Of a stretch of 64,000 bases of DNA, positions 38,501 through 43,871 are shown piece by piece; positions within the stretch are counted from its first letter, which is position 1, and each line of letters opens with the position of its first letter. Under the pieces are notes generated by a model. It did no database searches. It worked only from the letters and a program-made list of their open reading frames with translations, and was not told the DNA's origin. The DNA is from Catonia carolina (Eukaryota; Arthropoda; Insecta; Hemiptera; Achilidae): positions 187,550,783 to 187,614,782 of the forward strand of contig JAQMRL010000001.1 of the NCBI GenBank assembly GCA_035578175.1, read 5' to 3'. Position numbers and translations under genes: made by a program.

Positions 38501-40450
38501 ATTAATTATGTAACAATGAGTTATATTAAAGGATTTTTGCACAAAAAGTGTTGAGAATAATATTGAAATAAACCATTAATTGTAGAAAGGCCTCATCTCC
38601 ATGAAATAATTTCAGCCACTGCAACTAATGTTTAGTATTTTCAAACTTTCTTATAGCCAAAATTTTAGCTATAGTATGTATTAGGATCACAATTTTTTTT
38701 AATTTTTTGTCTTGCATTTATAAAAAATTAAACAGTTTTTTCATCTCCTGAAAAATTCTGTAGAATGGAGATGAGACCTTCCTGCATTTAGCGATTCAAT
38801 TATATTTCACACACACTACTGAAGCCAAAAGCTAGTGAAACCTCCCAGTGCTTTCTTAAAAGAACTTTGGCCATGTTGAACGCAATTCCACCACATATAG
38901 TCAGCAGCTATCCAACATTTTTAAATGAGTGCCAAATGGTAACTAAAAGGAGAAGACTACAAGATATCAGTGTTCAGGACTGTACAACTGCTACAAAAGT
39001 TACAGTTTTATAAGCAGCTAACAGATTAAACAACCAGTTTCATTTTTAATTTTATAAACTGTAACTGAAATCAATAACAAATGTTACTGAAAACTACATT
39101 TTTATTAAACAAAGTGGAATAAGCAACAATGAATTGCTTTTCAGTAAATCTTCAAAAGTTAAACAGATTCTGCACCTAACCTTTACACCTGACTTGGAAT
39201 TACAAGAATTGAATAAGTTTTCCTTCATAAATAATGTTTAAATTAAGTTAACGGTCAGTTTTTCATGACAAAATTCTCAAGATAAGATTTTTTTTTCTCT
39301 TTAATTCTTTATTTACAACTGTAAAATTTTACAAGCAAATGTGATGATTATGATAATAATGTAAATGACATGATAGGCATGCGAGGGGTAGGCCTTCATT
39401 GGTGCCTCCCCAAGAATGAAATTTGTATATCAAATTAGCAGGTCTCTACCCCAGCATCTTTTAAGGTGTCTAGAGGGATTATCAGGTAAATGGATGGTGG
39501 AAAGTGAACACACCCGGGGGTTCTCGTGTTCGTGTGACTTGTCATGAAAGCGTTTGTATAGGTATTCAATGGAATTTTGTACAAGCGGTGTTTTTAAATC
39601 TGTTTGTAAGGTTTTTGTTGCTAACGTAAAGAGGTGCATTTGCTATAAGGCATAATGTTTTTGACTGGAATGCTTGAATTTGTTACAAGTTAGAGGGTTT
39701 GGTTGAACCGTAAATTTGGGATCCGTAGGTCTACATAAGTTTCAAAAGAGAACAATATATGCGTAATTTTTGTGCCATTGGTAATTTTGATCGTTTGTGA
39801 AGTAGGGAATATAGAAGTTTAAGTCGGGAATTCAGTAATAAACGTTTCCGTTTGATATGTGTGCTCCAAGTTAGTCGTTAAGATAAGATATAACCTGCTT
39901 CATTTGTCTGCAAAGAAATTACCAACTAGGTCTACTTATTTGAATACCTACTTACTGTTATTTAGATATTTATATTTTGAACATTGCAGAATGATATGAA
40001 AAAAGTACAACGTAAACGTGAAATTTAGTTCTATAGGGTATACATTAAAAGTTAACACTTGATTTTCCACAAATGCTGCAAAAACAGACAACACACATTT
40101 AACATTAAAGGGCAACTTAACCTGGAATTTTGTGTTAGGACCGAAACACTGTACTACAAAGTGATCTACTTTGAGTCTCTTATACTTATAGGACAAAGAT
40201 TACCATATAACATGCAGTTCTGGTATCACTAAATAGAATTATTTTGTTTATAAATCAGAACTGAAAACTCAAGAGGAATTCACAAAACCTTATGGAAAGA
40301 ACACCTACCTTGGGCCATATTTTCATTATTTGCAAAACTGAAACCAGGATATTGCTCGTCATTGCTTCCAAACGAAATTACTGTGAAAGGTCCAACGGGG
40401 TCATAGAGCCCATAACAAATCCCACTCACTCCACGTTCCCACTCATCCAT
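2410..40450 (-). CDS. RRM / F-box / leucine-rich-repeat protein, 13 coding exons, 720 aa
   Basis: Spliced gene, coding segments (minus strand, in order): 40309-40450, 30933-31024, 30451-30593, 27676-27823, 23136-23331, 19201-19401, 16814-16930, 14052-14236, 11553-11838, 8872-9079, 7108-7244, 3601-3750, 2410-2567. They total 2163 nt, exactly 720 codons plus TAA, and the phase matches at every junction; all introns are GT-AG. Seen: RRM at about 69-140 with RNP2 KLFVSN and RNP1 YGFVTFKS; acidic linker at about 178-192; F-box at about 213-250 (PISRLNDDCLWHIFSKLP, then VCRRWHSVV, split across an intron); FBXL-like leucine-rich repeats at about 255-650 (LEVLDIT, LEYLDLSNN, LEELNIS, LELLDLSEC); Asp/Glu-rich tail from about 677. 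Known: F-boxes bind Skp1 in SCF ubiquitin ligases and LRRs choose the substrate; RRMs bind RNA. Inferred: an RNA-linked SCF receptor. I recall, less surely, C. elegans EEED8.10-type proteins with a similar RRM plus F-box layout. Confidence 0.92.
2570..3085 (+). mobile_element. Helentron-like repeat, 5'-part copy
   Basis: Begins AATTTGGTGTGAAACACTCA directly beside exon 13 and keeps the first half of the family, including an AATAAAAGTTGTAGA-type central stem. It has lost the CTTTCTCTTG part of the inverted repeat and everything after the central stem-loop. Confidence 0.8.
3171..3580 (+). repeat. Rep-B interspersed repeat, full-length copy
   Basis: Family member running from CCCATAACA(T/G)ACAGGTGGAGTG to TGACCTAAACAAC. 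It ends about 20 bp from the exon 12 donor. The last 90 bp contain self-complementary CCTCTAGAGG and CAGCC-TTTC-GGCTG-type hairpins. Confidence 0.8.
3601..3750 (-). CDS. Exon 12: C-terminal region
   Basis: Residues about 619-668, including SYQHPLLKLDFSDTTSMRHI. No recognised domain. Acceptor TGTTTTAG, donor GTAAGT. A Rep-B copy ends about 20 bp inside the next intron. Confidence 0.85.
3802..4578 (-). mobile_element. Tc1/mariner-like element with roughly 105-bp TIRs, internally deleted
   Basis: Long inverted ends (3802 to about 3905 and about 4470-4578, sharing GTGATTTTTTAGTCCTGTTA) flanked by TA. The minus strand encodes a damaged transposase N-terminus starting near 4401 (MSFTLEQRVFILEQYF), followed in other frames by the GRPTLLTDD-type linker and helix-turn-helix text. 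The catalytic domain is absent and several frame breaks and stops are present, so it is inactive. Confidence 0.78.
4581..4929. other. Intronic sequence, nothing recognised
   Basis: AT-rich sequence of intron 11 between the mariner-like element and a LINE fragment. Confidence 0.4.
4930..5208 (+). pseudogene. LINE 3' fragment (C-terminus of reverse-transcriptase ORF)
   Basis: Translates, with interruptions, as IRKLKYSGHIMCNKKRYGLL and the GRRCIFWSKNL segment, typical of the C-terminal tail of LINE reverse-transcriptase ORFs. It ends in a GAAGAAGAAG repeat. 5' truncated and non-functional; clade not assigned. Confidence 0.65.
5224..5571 (+). mobile_element. Helentron-like repeat, divergent partial copy
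   Basis: First half of the family (GTGAAACGCACACAACTTTC onward), more diverged than its neighbours, cut off where the next copy begins. Confidence 0.7.
5572..6731 (+). mobile_element. Helentron-like repeat, full-length, interrupted by a SINE
   Basis: Runs from AAATCTGGTGTGAAACATTC to GGCAAGAGAAAGTAAA, with the CA microsatellite at about 6567-6589 and the CCTATATATTCATATAGG end hairpin. A tRNA-derived SINE lies inside (6059-6247) with a 12-bp duplication, so the SINE is younger. Confidence 0.85.
6059..6247 (+). mobile_element. tRNA-derived SINE with target duplication
   Basis: Contains an A-box-like AGTTGGTAACGTG and a B box GGGTTCGAATCCC, then an unrelated body and A-rich tail. Flanked by AAAGCCACAATC at 6047-6058 and 6248-6259. 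The tRNA head is shortened at its 5' end compared with the 52489 copy. Confidence 0.85.
6732..7014 (+). mobile_element. Helentron-like repeat, 3' fragment
   Basis: Only the last part of the family (from the GTTTTTGAGAAAATTGC region to GGCAAGAGAAAGTAAAA), butted directly onto the preceding copy. Confidence 0.75.
7108..7244 (-). CDS. Exon 11: last leucine-rich repeat
   Basis: Residues about 573-618, with CLELELLDLSECSLITNETI, then a basic stretch (VVKKRDNN). Acceptor TATTTCAG, donor GTAAGC. Confidence 0.9.
7245..7864. other. Intron 10 sequence, nothing recognised
   Basis: No gene or known repeat; a GC-richer patch at about 7495-7570 has short C/G runs but no coding signal. Confidence 0.4.
7865..8262 (+). 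mobile_element. Helentron-like repeat, 3' half
   Basis: Starts within the CCAAGAATTTCAG region and ends CAGGCAAGAGAAAGTAAAA; the end hairpin is partly degraded. Confidence 0.75.
8495..8812 (+). mobile_element. Helentron-like repeat with large internal deletion
   Basis: Begins AAAAATCTGGTGTGAAAATC, then jumps to the AAAATCGCAAAAAAGTG region of the family and continues to the 3' end (CAGGTAAGAAAAAGTAG). Both ends are present, so this is an internally deleted copy of about 0.3 kb. Confidence 0.75.
8872..9079 (-). CDS. Exon 10: leucine-rich repeats
   Basis: Residues 504 to two bases of codon 573, with LENLEELNISC and IKKFVCFNCINLGDKGV. The donor is GTTTGT, a weak site chosen because it is the one that keeps the frame into exon 11 (..KGVSCILSSCLELELL). 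Confidence 0.87.
9144..10057 (+). mobile_element. Helentron-like repeat, full-length copy
   Basis: Both ends present, with the intact CTTTCTCTTGCC near the start and GGCAAGAAAAAG (one change) near the end. The microsatellite is CACACACGCACGCACG-like, and the central stem is slightly decayed. Confidence 0.85.
10058..10640. other. Intron 9 sequence, nothing recognised
   Basis: AT-rich; small open frames show no conserved motif. Confidence 0.4.
10645..10833 (-). mobile_element. tRNA-derived SINE
   Basis: Reverse orientation of the 52489 family: B box GGGTTCGAATCCCA and A-box TGGCGCAGTTGGTAA on the minus strand, then the GTCGTCGCTAATGACC tail ending GTTGATGCAACGTTAAA. Confidence 0.82.
10860..11257 (+). 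repeat. Rep-B interspersed repeat, full-length copy
   Basis: Complete copy from GCCCATAACAGACAGGTGG to GATGACCTAAACAACAAA, adjacent to a SINE. Confidence 0.82.
11553..11838 (-). CDS. Exon 9: leucine-rich repeats (largest exon)
   Basis: Residues 409-503 plus one base. Clear repeats LVDLKLKNC, LNKLTVTDIYPLG, LTELEYLDLSNN and CKKLKTLILVG. Acceptor TTATTACAG, donor GTAAGT. Confidence 0.93.
11912..12591 (+). mobile_element. Helentron-like repeat, 3'-truncated
   Basis: Starts AAAATCTGGTGTGAAACACTC and runs to CTACTTCCGGTT, where a foldback hairpin element replaces the rest. Confidence 0.8.
12592..12697. repeat. Foldback hairpin element (about 106 bp)
   Basis: GACATTCTTAACTGCATAAA at one end and its complement TATGCAGTTAAGAATGTC at the other, with AGGTTGGGAGTAACAG paired to CTGTTACTCCCAACCT inside. 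It sits exactly at the end of the truncated Helentron-like copy, as a MITE-like insertion or breakpoint hairpin would. Confidence 0.7.
12855..13178 (+). repeat. Rep-C repeat ending CACCCTGTATA
   Basis: About 300 bp shared with 15955-16276: both have TTATTCAATTTTTC, then TTTCGCTAG(T/C)CGTAACTCGCTAAC, then a 3' end CACCCTGTATA. No coding content; class unknown. Confidence 0.65.
13525..13914 (+). repeat. Rep-B interspersed repeat, full-length copy
   Basis: Complete copy, TGCCCATAACAGACAGGTGG to GATGATTTAAACAACAA. Confidence 0.82.
14052..14236 (-). CDS. Exon 8: leucine-rich repeats
   Basis: Residues 347-408, including CIQLTDIELMNLFGNHN and VKYLSIDMCNNI. Acceptor TTTTACAG, donor GTGAGT. Ends in phase 0. 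Confidence 0.9.
14353..15292 (+). mobile_element. Helentron-like (DINE/HINE-type) repeat, reference copy
   Basis: Best-preserved copy with all family landmarks: hairpin GTGTGA-AACAC-TCACAC (14366-14382); inverted repeat CTTTCTCTTGCC (14385-14396) matched by GGCAAGAGAAAG (15276-15287), asymmetrically placed; central stem AATAAAAGTTGTAGA / TCTACAACTTTTATT (about 14766-14806); CA microsatellite (about 15127-15153); and hairpin CCTATAT-ATTC-ATATAGG (15260-15277). No ORF of its own. Asymmetric inverted repeats, a sub-terminal stem-loop, a microsatellite and no target duplication are known traits of non-autonomous Helentrons; read on the minus strand, the order fits DINE-1. A TIR-type MITE is the main alternative. 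Confidence 0.72.
15955..16276 (+). repeat. Rep-C repeat ending CACCCTGTATA
   Basis: Second copy of the family at 12855, ending GAGACACCCTGTATAATA. Confidence 0.65.
16305..16548 (-). mobile_element. Helentron-like repeat, partial, reverse orientation
   Basis: Reverse-complement copy covering only the hairpin-proximal quarter, ending GGCAAGAGAAAATTGTGTGA and GTTTCACACC. Confidence 0.72.
16814..16930 (-). CDS. Exon 7: leucine-rich repeat
   Basis: Residues 308 to about 346, with CRNLEVLDITNVNIASRSF and LAKQCTKLRSVSF, an FBXL-type cysteine-containing LRR. Acceptor TTATTAG, donor GTAAGT. Confidence 0.9.
16931..18289. other. Intron 6 AT-rich sequence
   Basis: No coding signal or recognised repeat. 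Confidence 0.4.
18296..18985 (+). pseudogene. THAP-domain relic, copy 1
   Basis: Plus-strand pieces in shifting frames: CWAINGCSNHDRLQKELG, then WINACKRADSFSADSGRV and CLVHF, which together make the C-x(2-4)-C ... C-x2-H zinc-binding pattern of a THAP domain. A short coiled-coil-like stretch near SNLNV/EETDLLK follows. Frameshifts and stops make it non-functional. It shares its upstream sequence (GACGTCA, CGGTCTG, TTTACTAGTCTTTAAT) with 24778-25562, so both are copies of one mobile or duplicated unit. Confidence 0.7.
18986..19200. other. Intron 6 remainder
   Basis: AT-rich sequence up to the exon 6 donor; nothing recognised. Confidence 0.4.
19201..19401 (-). CDS. Exon 6: end of the F-box and first LRR segment
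   Basis: Residues 241-307 plus one base. Begins VCRRWHSVVLS, the classical F-box C-terminal VCKRW-type motif, then LRR-like text around LKVLNCD. Acceptor GTTTCAG, donor GTGAGT. Confidence 0.93.
19402..20483. other. Intron 5 sequence, nothing recognised
   Basis: Mixed AT-rich DNA; no ORF with conserved motifs. Confidence 0.4.
20532..20584 (-). ncRNA. Hammerhead ribozyme, opposite arm
   Basis: Exact mirror of the 20674-20726 ribozyme on the minus strand, in the same orientation as the host gene, so it would lie in intron 5 of the pre-mRNA. Confidence 0.72.
20674..20726 (+). ncRNA. Hammerhead ribozyme, second Penelope-like type
   Basis: Core CTGAAGA (20686-20692), stem II GTGT/ACAC (20694-20697 with 20705-20708), GAAA (20709-20712), self-complementary GCGC (20713-20716), TA cleavage dinucleotide (20717-20718). 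Stem I: TTTA (20682-20685) with TAAA (20719-20722) and AATG (20674-20677) with CATT (20723-20726), with a TTAA bulge. Fits the minimal type I consensus; activity untested. Confidence 0.72.
20780..21474. other. Intron 5 sequence, nothing recognised
   Basis: AT-rich; no supported feature. Confidence 0.4.
21475..22142 (+). mobile_element. Candidate solo LTR (GC-rich island with TATA box)
   Basis: A GC-rich block starting TGTATTGTCGCC and ending TTTTACGCA, i.e. TG...CA ends, with AAAA on both sides as a possible 4-bp duplication. A TATATAAA box lies at about 21605, followed by a promoter-like CAGGTCTG region. Several open frames exist on both strands but none has a recognised domain. No gag-pol or second LTR was found, so a solo LTR is inferred; an unrelated CpG-type promoter island is the alternative. 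Confidence 0.42.
22143..23135. other. Intron 5 sequence next to exon 5
   Basis: AT-rich; short ATA repeats near 22285; no coding signal. Confidence 0.4.
23136..23331 (-). CDS. Exon 5: acidic linker and first half of the F-box
   Basis: Residues 176-240 plus one base. Starts ETEKDEKDSNDVLDEDD and ends ISRLNDDCLWHIFSKLP followed by IDEQIIVGK, the N-terminal two thirds of an F-box. The donor is GTAATA, weaker than the others. The F-box is completed by exon 6. Confidence 0.93.
23617..24292 (+). mobile_element. Helentron-like repeat, 3'-truncated, with SINE inside
   Basis: Starts AAAAATCTGGTATGAAACACT; the family sequence resumes after a SINE at TTTAATCATGAGTGAATAAT and stops before the microsatellite. 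Confidence 0.75.
23714..23886 (+). mobile_element. tRNA-derived SINE with a different head
   Basis: Head GGTCGCCTCCATGACGTAGT with B box GGGTTCAATTCCC differs from the 52489 family, but the tail GTAGTCGCTAATGATCAAGC followed by GATGCATC matches it. Confidence 0.75.
24778..25562 (-). pseudogene. THAP-domain relic, copy 2, with coiled coil
   Basis: Minus strand: CCVIAGCSNHDRHQKELG and, after a frame break, WINACKRADSFSADSGQ, VCSVHFEESDYV, LKSELLLLPLKRVLR, i.e. THAP zinc ligands plus the helical part. Further on, a coiled coil around ETDLLKHYNAELKEENKLLK ends in a stop. It is better preserved than copy 1, but the frame is broken inside the THAP domain. THAP domains occur in P-element-type transposases and in host proteins; the missing catalytic region leaves this open. 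Confidence 0.7.
25577..26325 (-). pseudogene. RTE-like LINE fragment (C-terminal half of reverse transcriptase)
   Basis: An open 246-codon reading frame, truncated just after the catalytic YADD-box position (begins LIANDEEDIAYMTRKL). Seen: FKYLGTYISSDGS, GAECWQIT, LIWYGHVQRMGDERWP, KGRPRKTW, all typical of the thumb and tail of RTE-like LINE ORFs. The catalytic aspartates and endonuclease are missing, so it is a 5'-truncated dead copy, although this part has no stop. Confidence 0.85.
26336..26439. repeat. Cluster of short palindromes (CCCTAATGTGG)
   Basis: CCCTAATGTGG and CCACATTAGGG alternate several times with GGGCCC between them, giving overlapping hairpins between the LINE fragment and the next repeat. 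Confidence 0.6.
26440..27372 (-). mobile_element. Helentron-like repeat, full-length, reverse orientation
   Basis: Reverse-complement copy, with a decayed end hairpin at the left and GGCAAGAAAAATTTG plus GTTTCACTCCAG at the right; more diverged than plus-oriented copies. Confidence 0.78.
27434..27590 (+). mobile_element. Decayed Penelope-like hammerhead element
   Basis: Shares GGTGGATCCACCGAAACA, CTGCAG and TGCATTATAA landmarks with 661-1080, as a single arm. The catalytic core CTGATGA is altered (TTGATTGATTGATGG), so the ribozyme is probably inactive. Confidence 0.65.
27676..27823 (-). CDS. Exon 4: end of the RRM and linker
   Basis: Completes codon 126 and runs to residue 175, including TQPLVMNNRVLTCNPADSW, which closes the RRM. 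Acceptor TGTTACAG, donor GTAAGT. Intron 3 upstream contains the long-TIR element with a LINE inside it. Confidence 0.92.
28140..29540 (+). pseudogene. LINE reverse-transcriptase relic with internal duplication
   Basis: Plus strand: FKKTYDCIHLTSMLKNLRNMG, TGLRQGDGLSLLLFNCALE and LGFADDLALLG (catalytic FADD box), then FAAKLGLKISHEKTKIM and FKYLGETINHNGNE. A TAG interrupts shortly after the FADD box. After the duplicated block, frames shift to TMRKKRIFFLGHIIRT-like text and a C-terminal ORF (29242-29493, WIREVKKDLVEL...). It ends GGGCATTACAAGT plus an A-run at 29533. 5' truncated and inactive; clade uncertain. Confidence 0.78.
28453..29019 (+). repeat. Exact 280-bp tandem duplication (period 287)
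   Basis: 28453-28732 recurs as 28740-29019 with no difference that I can see, including the same TAG and TAG/AGGGAAC mutations. A 7-base spacer GGCAATT separates the copies. Either a very recent duplication or an assembly artefact. Confidence 0.85.
30026..30450. other. Intron 3 sequence before exon 3
   Basis: Contains a short open frame (30110-30301) of unknown nature; no conserved motif recognised. Confidence 0.35.
30451..30593 (-). CDS. Exon 3: core of the RRM (RNP1)
   Basis: Residues 79 to the first two bases of codon 126. Carries helix 1 (VYNIFKEFGEIVNIQI) and RNP1 YGFVTFKS with both aromatic positions kept, then EAAARAL in helix 2. Donor GTAAGT. The 338-bp intron 2 before it is the shortest in the gene. 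Confidence 0.94.
30933..31024 (-). CDS. Exon 2: start of the RRM (RNP2)
   Basis: Residues 48-78. Acceptor GTTTCAG ends at 31025 and donor GTGAGT starts at 30932. Contains RKLFVSNID, the beta-1 strand/RNP2 of the RRM. Intron 1, upstream, is 9.3 kb and holds the RTE insertion and LINE pieces. Confidence 0.92.
31025..32259. other. Intron 1, first 1.2 kb
   Basis: Less AT-rich than the neighbouring introns in places (31300-31480, 31690-31760) but no long frame, tRNA or known repeat recognised. Confidence 0.4.
32306..33178 (-). pseudogene. RTE-like ORF part 3: RT catalytic core and C-terminus
   Basis: Upstream of this frame, GVRQGCSLSPLLFNLY marks block B; then LRFADDIVVLAEA (catalytic FADD), FCYLGSKITKDG, VALYGSETWV, RDRLVGHILRHPG and the C-terminal DRTGWRTASNHSRD followed by TGA. 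Codons are open to the end; only the frame breaks upstream disable it. Confidence 0.88.
33205..34254 (-). pseudogene. RTE-like ORF part 2: linker and first RT motifs
   Basis: Continues the polyprotein in another frame: RRGRKPWITNDILELMDERR, NMNKTPGIDNIPSELL, PIPKKSGAEKCEHYRTISL, FGFRRRMGTRDAI and FMAFVDLEKAFDNLDW (catalytic block A aspartate). The true coding continuity begins earlier, at the frame break near 34410. Ends by a second frame break near 33235, after SLYKNQTAVLRG. Confidence 0.87.
34382..35263 (-). pseudogene. RTE-like ORF part 1: apurinic-type endonuclease
   Basis: Reads RVGTWNVRSLKQTGRL, DIVGIGEVRW, GDWNAVVGEG, IDYIMVRQR and SDHNLVVM, the motifs of the exonuclease-endonuclease-phosphatase fold that nicks target DNA for LINE insertion. 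The frame ends at a TAG because of one extra A in an A7 run near 34406-34412; past that, the family-like frame (ARWDVDKLREQDNQVG) continues. Start codon not certain. Confidence 0.85.
36720..37625 (+). pseudogene. LINE 3' fragment (RT tail and 3' region)
   Basis: Frame-broken text ASIREVEKFKRKKILCQIMG, then RQQRHYGHLSVELNRGYWLA and KRIFKTS, as in LINE RT C-termini. The region beyond 37250 (ACAATAGACCTAAAGG...TAAACTGAGAAA) matches the fragment at 55380 in reverse. Dead copy. Confidence 0.6.
37688..38801 (+). mobile_element. Unclassified TIR DNA transposon with ORF relic
   Basis: Inverted ends (37688-37719 and 38770-38801, AATTGAATCGCTAAATGCAG outermost) followed inward by AGGCCTCATC repeats at 37708-37717, 37860, 38589 and 38770. 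Inside, on the plus strand, a start (MSSSNEKIQRKGRKELG) and a second frame (LESKMNDLKKLYRFIPENER, FWDEIFN, SSTEEKQQKF) ending at 38443 suggest a decayed coding region. No DDE motif seen. Flanking duplication unclear. Confidence 0.7.
38802..40308. other. Intron 1, part next to exon 1
   Basis: AT-rich. 39370-39660 is less AT-rich and has a 69-codon minus-strand open frame without a recognised domain. Confidence 0.4.
40309..40450 (-). CDS. Exon 1 of RRM/F-box/LRR gene (start codon)
   Basis: Encodes residues 1-47. The ATG at 40450-40448 is chosen because the frame then runs to a consensus donor (GTAGGT, at 40308) and joins exon 2 in phase 1. The peptide (MDEWERGVSGICYGLYD...) has no signal peptide or membrane segment. 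The 5' UTR and promoter are not resolved; upstream sequence is AT-rich. Confidence 0.85.
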
Positions 40451-42307
40451 AATTTACACACACTTCAAAAATTATTAACTTTTATTTAAATGTCGGTCTC
40501 TGTGGAACCGTGTTTGTTAAGTAATTTACGTTTTCAGTGTAATCGTTGATTGTGGAAGTGACTTAATTTTTCCATTAACAGAAATTAATACGGTAAACTT
40601 TAACGAACAACCCGAATACATAAATAACTTGAATTAATTCGAAGTGCTCGAACGATACCACAACACTACGACATTAAATAGAACCATACGTAACGATTCT
40701 CTTGTGAAAGGTATGTTTATCAAGAAACGTGATGAAATCCTACCAATAATGAACTGTCAGTCCTGCAATCTGTAGTCAGTTTTCTCAATTAGGTTTTGAA
40801 GCGGGCTAAAAATGACGTTATAAACTTATATTCCGTTATCAAAATGAAGTACTATCATAAAAGAAGACCTCCAATTTTATTTTAAAACCTAAGTTTTTTT
40901 ATACTTGCAACTTATTGATTAGACTTCACCGTGATTAAAAAAATGTAAAAATATTCATCTGAAGCTCAAAGTATAACGTGAATTTGACTGGTACCGAGCG
41001 CCTCGATTATGTAAGAGTAAAATGTAAAAGGTATGACTTGTTGTGGTTCGTGAGTTTGACTGGCGTGAATTAAATTTTTGATAAAAACAATCATTTCGAA
41101 CCACTCTAGAGAAGAAGCCCTAGTGACATTTTGCCACTCACAGCCGAGGGTGAGAAATTACAACAATAACCTAAACGATTCATGCCATGCCTGCGACATA
41201 AGAGCTGGGAACAAAGAACATCGTACTTTAATAGCACACAATGTTTTTAGAAGCCTTTTTATCCTTGAGTAGCGTTATCGAATACCATGACATATAATAT
41301 GCATACCTAATGATGAGTATACGTTTGTCGATTCTCGTCATTTCTCAAATCCCTTGCTGCTATTTCTTGTTGTAAACGATTCGTTCATAATGTACCAGGA
41401 TATATTTCTACATAGATTTTTTAAACTTGGTAACGTAGCGATGAAGTTTACTGCGTTCTTTGAAACTGGCTCCGTTCAGTAAATTGGAACTGGCCCCATG
41501 ATGATCAGTGTGATTTTTATTTACCGAAATATTCGTCTGCAAAATTATTATTTTCTTGCATTTTGTTTATCTTTAACTTAGGTTATCGAATTTCAACCAG
41601 TGAAGTTTGCATGGTTTATATAACTTCTGGTTTTCGTAAAACTATCTCAACTAAAATCTGTTATATTCGTCCACTTTTTTATATTTTACAAATTACGTTA
41701 ACTTCCTTCGTCGACGAATTTTTAAAAATCGTGTTTCAGTTTTGCACGGGCATTTTTTACATCTTTTCCATTTTCCCTCAAAAACATTTTTTTATTTTAG
41801 TACATAATTTTACCCTTTAATAGCAATCATAACCGAAAGCCGCCATCGTCGTATCTTTAGCAAAATGATAAATCGATGTTTTAACTGGATCCACTGAGAT
41901 TGTTTTGACGTACCTACTAGGCACATTATTTTATACTTTCTCATTAATATTGTCGTATTGTTAATACAAAATATGCTTGAAATTATCGATTTTATTCACG
42001 ATTATAATCATTGAAACGATTTTTCAACGTTCCTATCTTGAATGGTAGAGATATATTTACTCTATCCGTTGCTGAAATTCTTAGAAGCTTTGAAATCAGT
42101 GTTCCAATGTTTGATACTGTCTTCGCAACTCTTACAAACATACGGTAAACCAATACGCCGTAACAAGTAGATAATTAACACCGTTTAGTATTATCAGATA
42201 TTCCAAACCGTGCTTGTAAATTGTAAATACGTAGAATGATCTTTTGTTTGTAGTCTAAAGTCAGATAATTGGTGTCGAATCTTTAACAACTGCCCATATT
42301 TAACAGC
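40451..42307. other. Upstream flank of the RRM/F-box/LRR gene
   Basis: Should contain the 5' UTR and promoter of the minus-strand gene. No clear TATA box, CpG island or second gene recognised. Confidence 0.45.
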
Positions 42308-42474
42308 TACCCATAACGGACAGGCGGAGTGTCAAATTATTTACTCTCACTCTGTTCGTTGCCGGGCTAAAATAAATAGTTCTGTTTCTTATCACATGGT
42401 CAACCAAATAATTGACTCAATCATTTAAGAACAGAAGAGGAAGATGTGTAAAAGACACTAATCAGAGTGAAGCA
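42308..42474 (+). repeat. Rep-B repeat, 5' part only
   Basis: CCCATAACGGACAGGCGGAG to CACTAATCAGAGTGA; truncated before the hairpin end. Confidence 0.75.
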
Positions 42475-42559
42475 CATTGAAGTTAAAGGTACAAATTATA
42501 TTGGGGAAAACTACATTAAAATTGCAACCTTGAAGTACATTTTATGGCAAAAGTACAAT

Positions 42560-43338
42560 AAAAATCTGGTGTGAAACACTCACACAACTTTCTCTTGCCA
42601 ATGCAAATAATTCACAATAAACCTAACATTATTAACAAAATATTAGAAATAAACAAAAAACTAACCTCAAAAACATAACATTATTTTAATCATGAGTGAA
42701 TGATGCAAAATGAAAATCAACCTCAGTTTGGCTTAGGAATACGGAAAATCACTCTTTCTCTCTAAACTAGGCTCTGTAGAGAAAAATGCTTTAAATAAAA
42801 GTTGTAGATCTTTTAATTTTCTATAAATTAAATTATATACACTTTTGTCGTAAAATGCATACTAAGGCCGAAATCTTAAAAAAATCAATTTTTCACACAT
42901 TTTCGTGGGAAAAAAAAGAAAATCGCAAATTACCGCTAAACTAAGCGTTAAACAAAAAAATGTTTGAAACAAAAGTTGTAGGTTTTTAAATTCTCTACAA
43001 CTTTTATTATATAAATTTTTGCGCTAAATTGCATATTAAAGCCGTAATCTTAAAAAAAACTATGTTTTTACGTCAAAACAGCCTCACCCAGAATTTCAGC
43101 CAACATGGCGCCTACCCTATCTTGTAGAGAATAAAAAATTGAGTAAATGAGGCGATTTAAAAAAAAATCGTAGGACCAGTTTTTGAGAAAATCGCAAAAA
43201 AGTGAAAAATTACACGAATAAACTACTACTTCCGGTTGACCGATTTTGATGAAAATGTTCGTGTCGGGTCCGGTAGTGGTATGTAAGTTAAGTTTCAAGT
43301 TTCAAGTTCGTAGGATGTTCCGTTCTTGAGATATTCTG

Positions 43339-43399
<61 letters not shown>

Positions 43400-43535
43400 C
43401 AATCGCTAAAAACATGTTTTTTGGGTTCAGGGGGTCTGAAAACGTATAGATCCGGTGAAAACTCGATTTCGAAAAATCGACATGAAAACAATACTTTCCT
43501 TCCTATATATTCATATAGGCAAGAGAAAGTAAAAA
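42560..43535 (+). mobile_element. Helentron-like repeat, full length
   Basis: Very well preserved, with a long CA microsatellite at 43341-43395; first of three adjacent copies in the same orientation. Confidence 0.85.
43341..43395 (+). repeat. (CA)n microsatellite
   Basis: About 27 CA units inside a Helentron-like copy; other copies have 4-13 units at the same place. Confidence 0.95.
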
Positions 43536-43871
43536 TGAAATAAAGTAGGCTGTAAAAAATTTTATGGGTTACGTCTGAATTTTTTTTTTACACATTGCTG
43601 ACTACATTATATAATGTTAACTGTTTTAATAATTTATTTCATACAAAACATTTGCTCAGTTTCTTTATATGGCGTTTTGTTTTGCATAGATACAGTATCA
43701 GTTGACGAATGAGTAAAATATTGTACTGCTCAAAGATTTATAGGAAAGTTAATAGGGCTACCATACTATTTATTATAATGAAATTTGTTTCAAAACTTCT
43801 AATTTATATTGTTATACCCATGGAAAATCAGTCTACAAAATGAAAAGACACTTTCCAAACATTTCTTAATA

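Noticed and set aside
41563..41820. 85-codon open frame upstream of the host gene
   Set aside because: Composition follows AT-rich noncoding DNA, with no motif, splice sites or neighbours to support it.
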